Shown here one piece after another: positions 58,317-64,000 of a stretch of 64,000 nt of DNA. The notes under the pieces are model-generated. The model saw only the letters and a program-made list of their open reading frames with translations. It did not search any database and was not told where the DNA came from. Numbering within the stretch: position 1 is the stretch's first letter; the number at the start of each line of letters is the position of its first letter. The DNA lies in contig NC_065876.1 of NCBI RefSeq assembly GCF_933775445.1, forward strand, positions 2,294,001 through 2,358,000, read 5' to 3'. Made by a program: the position numbers and the translations under genes. This DNA comes from Argentina anserina (Eukaryota; Streptophyta; Magnoliopsida; Rosales; Rosaceae).

Positions 58317-61300
58317 ATGGGAAGGGGAAGGGTTCAGTTGAAGCGGATAGAGAACAAGATCAATAGGCAGGTGACTTTCTCAAAGAGAAGGTCTGGGCTG
58401 CTCAAGAAGGCGCATGAGATTTCTGTGCTCTGCGATGCTGAGGTCGCTTTGATCGTCTTTTCCACCAAAGGCAAGCTCTTTGAGTACTCCACTGATTCTT
58501 GGTATGTAATATCGGACTTCGATCTTCTTATTCTTCGGCGCATTAAGATTTCACTATTGTTATTAAGCAATTATATGCTTGTTCATTTCATTTCTGGCAA
58601 TCTCATGGTTCATGCACTAGTAGCTGCTGCTGCTAGTAGTTTTTTTTAGTTGAATTAGTTTTGTGTTTAGTTCGTTTAACCAGTTTCATGCAAGAAAGTT
58701 GAATTAACCAGCAGCTAGCTGTTTGAGATTTGGTTGAGTATTGACTAGAGAGTAAAGAGTCAATATTTTTCTGGGTATTTCTGTGAGGGGTACGTATATA
58801 CGATATGAGTCTGTCCATCGCCATCATGATGTGATCCACCAGAAAACAAAATGAGCTAACGAGCTAGCTGTGCTGTCTTTTCTCTTGCTCTACCATCGAG
58901 ACTAGCCTGCAGCTAGCAATTACCCAAATCTACTTCTTTGATTATCAGTTAATTACTAGCTCATAAACTTTGTGTCTGTACTAGGATACTTTGGAATAAA
59001 TGTATATTATTTGCCGCTATTCCATTATTTCTATCTTCTGTCTGTTCTTTGCAATGTACACAGTACTTTAGCACTTAGGTGCAGTGTATGTGGCTTTTAT
59101 AAGAACTCAAATGACCATCAGAATGCATATACCCTAGCTTGCCCTGTGAGTAACTAATGACTGGGTTATAAGAGAGAAACCACCCCAAAAGGGTTCCTAG
59201 CTGGCTAAGAGGGAGGGTATTCATGTAACAAGAAAGAGAAACTGTATATGTATGCTATCGATCTGTATCGTTATATATGAAACCACGAAGAGAAAATGTG
59301 CCTGCCTAGTTAGATAAACTGGCAGTTTGAAGTTGGTACATGTCTTTTTAATGCACTTGTAGAGTTGTAGAAGATCTAACAGTAAACTTTTATACAAGAT
59401 GAACGGTTACGTTGAATGTGGACAAGATGCAAATAATTATTGAAGAAGGTAAATATGCTTTCAAACAATGGTTTGAATCAGTTCCATCCTCGTGGAGGCA
59501 ATATGACCGCCATAGCAAAATTGCTTTTAGATTGTAGAAGAGCCGCGATGGCTCTTTAACTGTATCTCAACTCTCAAGTACTTGTAACTACCTCTTATTA
59601 TAATCAATATAATGAATGAAGTAGTTATATTTGATTAAAAAAAATATAAAAAAGCATTTGCTCGAGCACTCAATGAGATTGTATATGAGGTATATTATAT
59701 AGCTAAACTTCTTTGAGGAAAGGAACCTTCGAGATCTTATTTGAGGTATATTATGTAGGTAAACTTCCTTAAGATCATTTTGAGGAAAGGAACCTTCTTA
59801 ACTGCAGTGTAAACCATTGGAATTCAAGTTAACCAAGAATTTATAATGGAGCATCTCTAAAACTTTAAATTGAGTGTGTTAACCCCGGAAAGTTATAATT
59901 GCGTTCAATCCCAGTAGCTAATTCTAGTACATGGATAGACTTATAGATCGACATATCCTTGATCTTGTACTCCTAATTTTGATTGAGGAACTACTTATTT
60001 GCCCAACTTGGTCCCTGTTTACTAATGTTGGTCTGGATAACCCTATTGCTTTACGCATAATGGAGTTGAGAGCAAAATCGGGATATAATATACACTGAGA
60101 GGTTACTATTGCTTATATGCTTGATAGTATTATAACTTAAAAGAACAAAAAAACTCACATCAATATGAAATATTTACCTATACTTATTTCAATTTTTTTT
60201 AATGTCTTGCCTCTCAAGTCACAGCAAAACATTTTGCTTTACTATTGTCGCCTTTTACTAATTTAGCTTGTTGTCAAATAGAGTCGTTGTTTTGGAATCA
60301 TTTTATGGAGCCTACTACTCCAATGACGTTAGATTATGTTGGTAGGCTCGTTAGAATCCAAGTCCCATCCTTAATTTTTCTCTCCAACCACAAAGCTACA
60401 ACTTAAATGCTAAAAAACTGTAGCCAACTGGGGCCGAATGAGGTTTCATCAGATTCACTTCAAGCCATTTTCATGTTATATTAACACATTTGTTAGTTAT
60501 GCAACAAACAGAAGGGTGTGTCAAGTTTGGCTGGAGGTTATCTGAAACCACAAATTCACATCAAGCCATTTCCATATTAACTCATGAGTTCTCACTGATT
60601 TTTATTATTTTATTGATAGCATGGAAAGAATCCTTGAGAGATATGAAAGATATTCGTACGCAGAGAGGCAGCTTCTTGGAAACAATCATGATCAGGATCA
60701 AGATATCGATCAATCAAATGTATGCCATACACATTCTCCTAATTATAACCTGAAAGGAAATGTTGTTTTGCTAATATGTTTTGTGTTCTAGAATTTTTTT
60801 TATTCCATAACTTTATTGTATAGGGAAACTGGATTCTAGAACATGCAAAGCTCAAAGCGAGGGTGGAGGTTTTACATAGAAATCAAAGGTAAGCACCACC
60901 TTGTTACATTTGTAAGTATATTACGTGTTCGTGAGTTTAATTATGAAACAAAATATTATGTTCTTGCATGTTCTAATATGCAGTCATCTTCTGGGGGAAG
61001 ACCTCCAATCTTTGAGTATGAAAGAGCTTCAAAATTTGGAGCAGCAACTTGATTATGCTTTGAAGCACATAAGGTCTAGAAAGGTACAATATCAATGGAT
61101 ATGACTCCAAGTTTTGGATACTTTTTGTATATGTATATACAGGGCCCTTCTAGTGAGGGATCCCTTTTTAGGTTTAAAAAAGGGATAAGCCACTTGACCA
61201 ATTTCTCAATTATATTCTCACATCTCCACCGTTGAACTTCTAAAGTCTAATGTATAGATCACCTATGTAAAATTTTAGCAAAAATTGAGGTGTTTAAAGC

Positions 61301-62382
61301 ATTTAAAACTGAAATTTAAACTTATAAACATGAACGGTTCTAGTTTGACAGATTTGGTGCGTCCATTGTTTTCACCAAGTTTGATACCTTAACGATCATT
61401 ATTTTAGCTGAAATTTTATAGAAGTGATCTACACCTTAGATGTGAAAAATGTAATAAAAAGTTAGTGAATGAGCTATCTTTAAAATACTAAAAAAATATC
61501 TATTAGTGGAAGAGTCTTATACATACATATATACGTATATACATACATACATACACACATACATTCTATATATCATATACATCGTGTTTGTGTGTGTGTA
61601 TATATATATAAGGTTTCATTTTCTTCATTTAAGGAAGAAATTAATTGGATTATGATTTTTTGTTTGATCACATACAGAACCAACTTATGTACGAATCCAT
61701 TTCGGTGCTCCGGAAAAAGGTAGAAGAATACATTTAATTTCTGTATGTGGTATTGAAATATGCACATGTATAATTTGGATGTATGGTGTATGGGATTTGT
61801 CTTCCATGACAGGATAAGGCGTTGCAGGAGCAAAATAATTTGTTGACAAAGAAGGTATACGTGAATAGTCAATGTGAAACTAAAAAACCTGAGGTTCTTA
61901 GTTTAATTCCATTCTAATATTCTACCTTAGCCACAATTGAGCCATATGTATGATCTATAGGTCAAGGAGAAGGAGAAAGCAGCAGTCAGCAGTGTCACAC
62001 AGTCACAGGGGCAGGCGCAAACACAATGGGAGCAGATGCAGAGGCACAGCTTGAACTCCTCCAGCAGTACCCTTCCACCTCAGGCATCGCAGTCCTTAAA
62101 TTTCGGGTAATTGCTTTACTGAAATTGGTTTTACTTCGATCTTTCTGCTTGGATCAGTCCTGTCAAGTTTATGGATATGAAAGTTGTAAAATACCAAGTT
62201 CAATTTAGTTAACAAGTTTATATATACGGACTTTGAATTGATAATTATTAATTGCATGCAGAGGCACCTCTGGAGACCATGATCAGGATGAAGAAACCCC
62301 ATCTCCACCTCAGCATCAAGCCGCCGCTGCCAACAGTAACGCGATCCTGCCATCTTGGATGCTCCGCCACCTTAATGAATAG
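58317..62382 (+). CDS. FUL: FRUITFULL (AP1/SQUA-clade) MADS-box transcription factor
   Basis: Eight exons, 58317-58501, 60620-60719, 60824-60888, 60984-61083, 61678-61719, 61813-61854, 61961-62106 and 62262-62382, giving 266 residues. The MADS domain starts [20 protein letters not shown], and the I/K region has [37 protein letters not shown] and KNQ/ESIS-type sequence. The C-terminus ends [12 protein letters not shown], the FUL-type (paleoAP1) motif and not the farnesylated euAP1 end. Exon 2 is 100 nt, longer than usual, through a short Asn/Asp/Gln-rich insert ([13 protein letters not shown]). FUL controls floral transition and carpel/fruit development. It follows the SEP-like gene in the same direction 5 kb away, the conserved SEP-SQUA tandem. 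Intron 1 is 2.1 kb; intron 4 contains a MITE. AGL79-type FUL-like remains possible. Confidence 0.93.
59686..59795. repeat. Short tandem repeat in FUL-like intron 1
   Basis: Two copies of GAGGTATATTAT(A/G)TAG(C/G)TAAACTTC, each followed by TTTGAGGAAAGGAACCTTC, make an imperfect duplication of about 55-60 bp. Confidence 0.6.
61141..61516. mobile_element. MITE in intron 4 of the FUL-like gene
   Basis: The two halves are imperfect inverted repeats; for example GATCACCTATGTAAAATTTTAG on the left pairs with the inverse of CTGAAATTTTATAGAAGTGATC on the right. It shares this block, and ATGAACGGTT, with the element at 62840-63205. Exact ends and duplication were not resolved. Confidence 0.55.
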
Positions 62383-62775
62383 ATGATCTACAATAGCGAG
62401 TTAATTAAGCAAAGTATTGATAAATTGATTTGTCTATAGTCTATATATATACACTGGCCAACTGCTAGCTCAAATATAGTGTCTGGTGTAAGCTTATTGA
62501 AAAAAATTTAGTCCAAAAGGGAAAAGAGGTACGGTTTTACATCCATATATAAGCATCTGAATTTAATAATGAGAGCTGTTCTTTAATTAACTTGTGATAT
62601 ATTTAAGAACGTACTTAAGCAGCAGTGCAGCACTACATCAGGTTCTCTGTTGATAATTAAATTCAGTTCTGTTCTGTATCATTTATTATTGGCTTGGGGT
62701 TTAAGCCAGAGAACATTGCATATGATTTGCCGCTTCGTGCTCACTGTACTAATCTTGTTTACTTGCAATTTTCTT

Positions 62776-62814
<39 letters not shown>

Positions 62815-62839
62815 GAAATTTTCTCAAATAAAAGGTAGG
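62383..62839. other. 3' flank of the FUL-like gene
   Basis: Probable 3' UTR and downstream sequence. An (AT)n microsatellite lies at about 62779-62807. No coding region. Confidence 0.5.
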
Positions 62840-63205
62840 TCTGCACTAATAGTTTTGGTGCGGATTTCTATTTTTAAATCAATTTCGGTCGAATTTCCTC
62901 ATTTCCACCGTTTAGTATTTAGATAATATTGTGTAGATTATTTCTGCAAAATGTCAGTCAATTTAGTGATTGTTAAGGTCCTTAAAATTGAAAAATAAAT
63001 GGATAGATTGAATTCTTTTAAACATGAACCGTTCATGGTTTTAACAGAAAAACGTAATTTTGAGGGCCTTAGCGATCACCAAATTGTCTGAAATTTTACA
63101 AAGATGATCTACATAATATTATCTAAATACTAAACGGTAAAAATGAGAAAATTTGATCGAAAAGTTGAGCAAAAATGGAAATTTGCACCACTATTTTAGT
63201 GCGGA
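62840..63205. mobile_element. MITE with long inverted repeats downstream of FUL
   Basis: Left TCTGCACTAA...CACCGTTTAGTATTTAGATAATATT and the inverse of the right half (AATATTATCTAAATACTAAACGG...TTAGTGCGGA) match over about 150 bp. It is related to the MITE in FUL intron 4. No coding capacity. Confidence 0.7.
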
Positions 63206-64000
63206 TCTCTGCAGTCAAAAACGGCAATATATATAACCACCTTCCAAGCTCTGGATGCCATGGGCCAACTAGCTATCTATCTTCATCTCGACCAAATTGT
63301 TGCTGGAAAGCAATTAAGTTGGGCTCATCAAACCCTAACCCTACAAAGTTGAACTTTCAAATTTCTGAATGAAGCTATAGGACTAAATTAAGATGCCTCA
63401 ACAATACTGTAATTCTTCTTTTAGATCTGTTTGTAATTGATACCGATCAAGTCAACCAAATAAAGCGTTATAAACATATATATCTCATATATATTTCCAA
63501 GTCAACCAAATATCACGGCAAAGCAATTAAATCATATAACGCCCGAAATCACATAAATAAATATTTATGCATGCATATACTTAAAATAACGTCCACTCGT
63601 AGCCAGAAACCTAGCATCAAAATTAAATACTTTCAAACGTAAACCGATATCTAATCTAAAATAATTGTAGTTGCACCCAAACCTTGTTTGGACTGCCTAC
63701 GTACCCTTTACAAGGGATCAAGCCATTCGTAGTTCACCCTAGTAAGCTAAACACCCTTATGGCCTAGGAAATAAACCGAGAATCATATTCTCGACCAAGT
63801 CAACCACCAACACATCTAGTAAACCCGATTAACTAATCCTCACTTCCTAGGACGAAAACAAGATCAATCCAACGGGTGGATTTTCACGATCTACAAACCG
63901 ATAACGCGTATTTTCAATATATCATAACGATCCTTAACTTCATCGACTCAATCTCACAAGGTACTCACAAATTCCCTACACCGAGAGGGTTATTTTAAGC
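63206..64000. other. Window end, probable gypsy LTR-related sequence
   Basis: No gene. Read on the minus strand, 63670-63790 contains CTCGGTTTATTTCCTAGGCC and GTAAAGGGTACGTAGGCAG, wording typical of plant Ty3/gypsy LTRs. The element would continue beyond the window. Confidence 0.3.

Overview
This is plant nuclear DNA from a eudicot. It is AT-rich, its genes have many introns with canonical GT-AG boundaries, and it carries plant-only families (COBRA, RGP/UAM, SBP-box, MIKC MADS) and plant-type transposons. A Rosaceae genome (strawberry/rose type) is my best guess, but that is an impression from protein and repeat style, not something measured.

Layout. 1-420: edge of a GAGCTCG-rich repeat. 1247-3971 (+): COBRA (COB), intact, six exons. 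4639-12090 (-): three tandem COBRA-like genes; the first two are intact (the first looks COBL4-like) and the third is a pseudogene with four separate lesions. 16123-17613 (+): RGP/UDP-arabinopyranose mutase. 19692-28479 (-): an SPL6-like SBP-box gene with a miR156/157 site. Its last exon is cut by a 1,452-bp LTR that supplies the stop codon, and its 5.6-kb second intron holds nested Copia LTR, MULE, LINE and CACTA sequence. 29.3-38.9 kb: no confident host gene; LINE 3' fragments, a second MULE, two tandem duplications, a GA microsatellite and possible gypsy LTR sequence. 38954-46272 (-): a full-length Ty1/copia element with 185-bp LTRs, TSD CATAT and an open 1,328-codon pol. 49685-53300 (+): SEPALLATA-type MADS gene. 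58317-62382 (+): FRUITFULL/AP1-clade MADS gene. 62.4-64 kb: a MITE and repeat-like sequence.

How the genes relate. From memory of Arabidopsis loci, COB neighbours FUL (At5g60910/At5g60920), and COBL4/RGP2/SEP1 (At5g15630/15650/15800) and COBL1/RGP1/SEP2 (At3g02210/02230/02310) are clustered, while SPL6 lies near AP1 on chromosome 1. This window holds all of these families in one 60-kb block, so it looks like an ancestral arrangement that Arabidopsis split among its duplicated segments. Functionally, COB/COBL proteins act in oriented cellulose deposition, RGP supplies UDP-arabinofuranose for wall polymers, and SPL, FUL and SEP act in phase change and floral or fruit identity.

The most notable finds are the LTR-made C-terminal truncation of the SPL6-like gene; the Copia element whose gag and pol ORFs both start at the first base after matching TTTGTAG splice-acceptor-like sites; the COBL pseudogene; and several TE insertions with readable target-site duplications, one of them confirmed by an empty site in the sister LTR. 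All exon boundaries come from reading splice consensus and family homology by eye; no search or RNA evidence was available.
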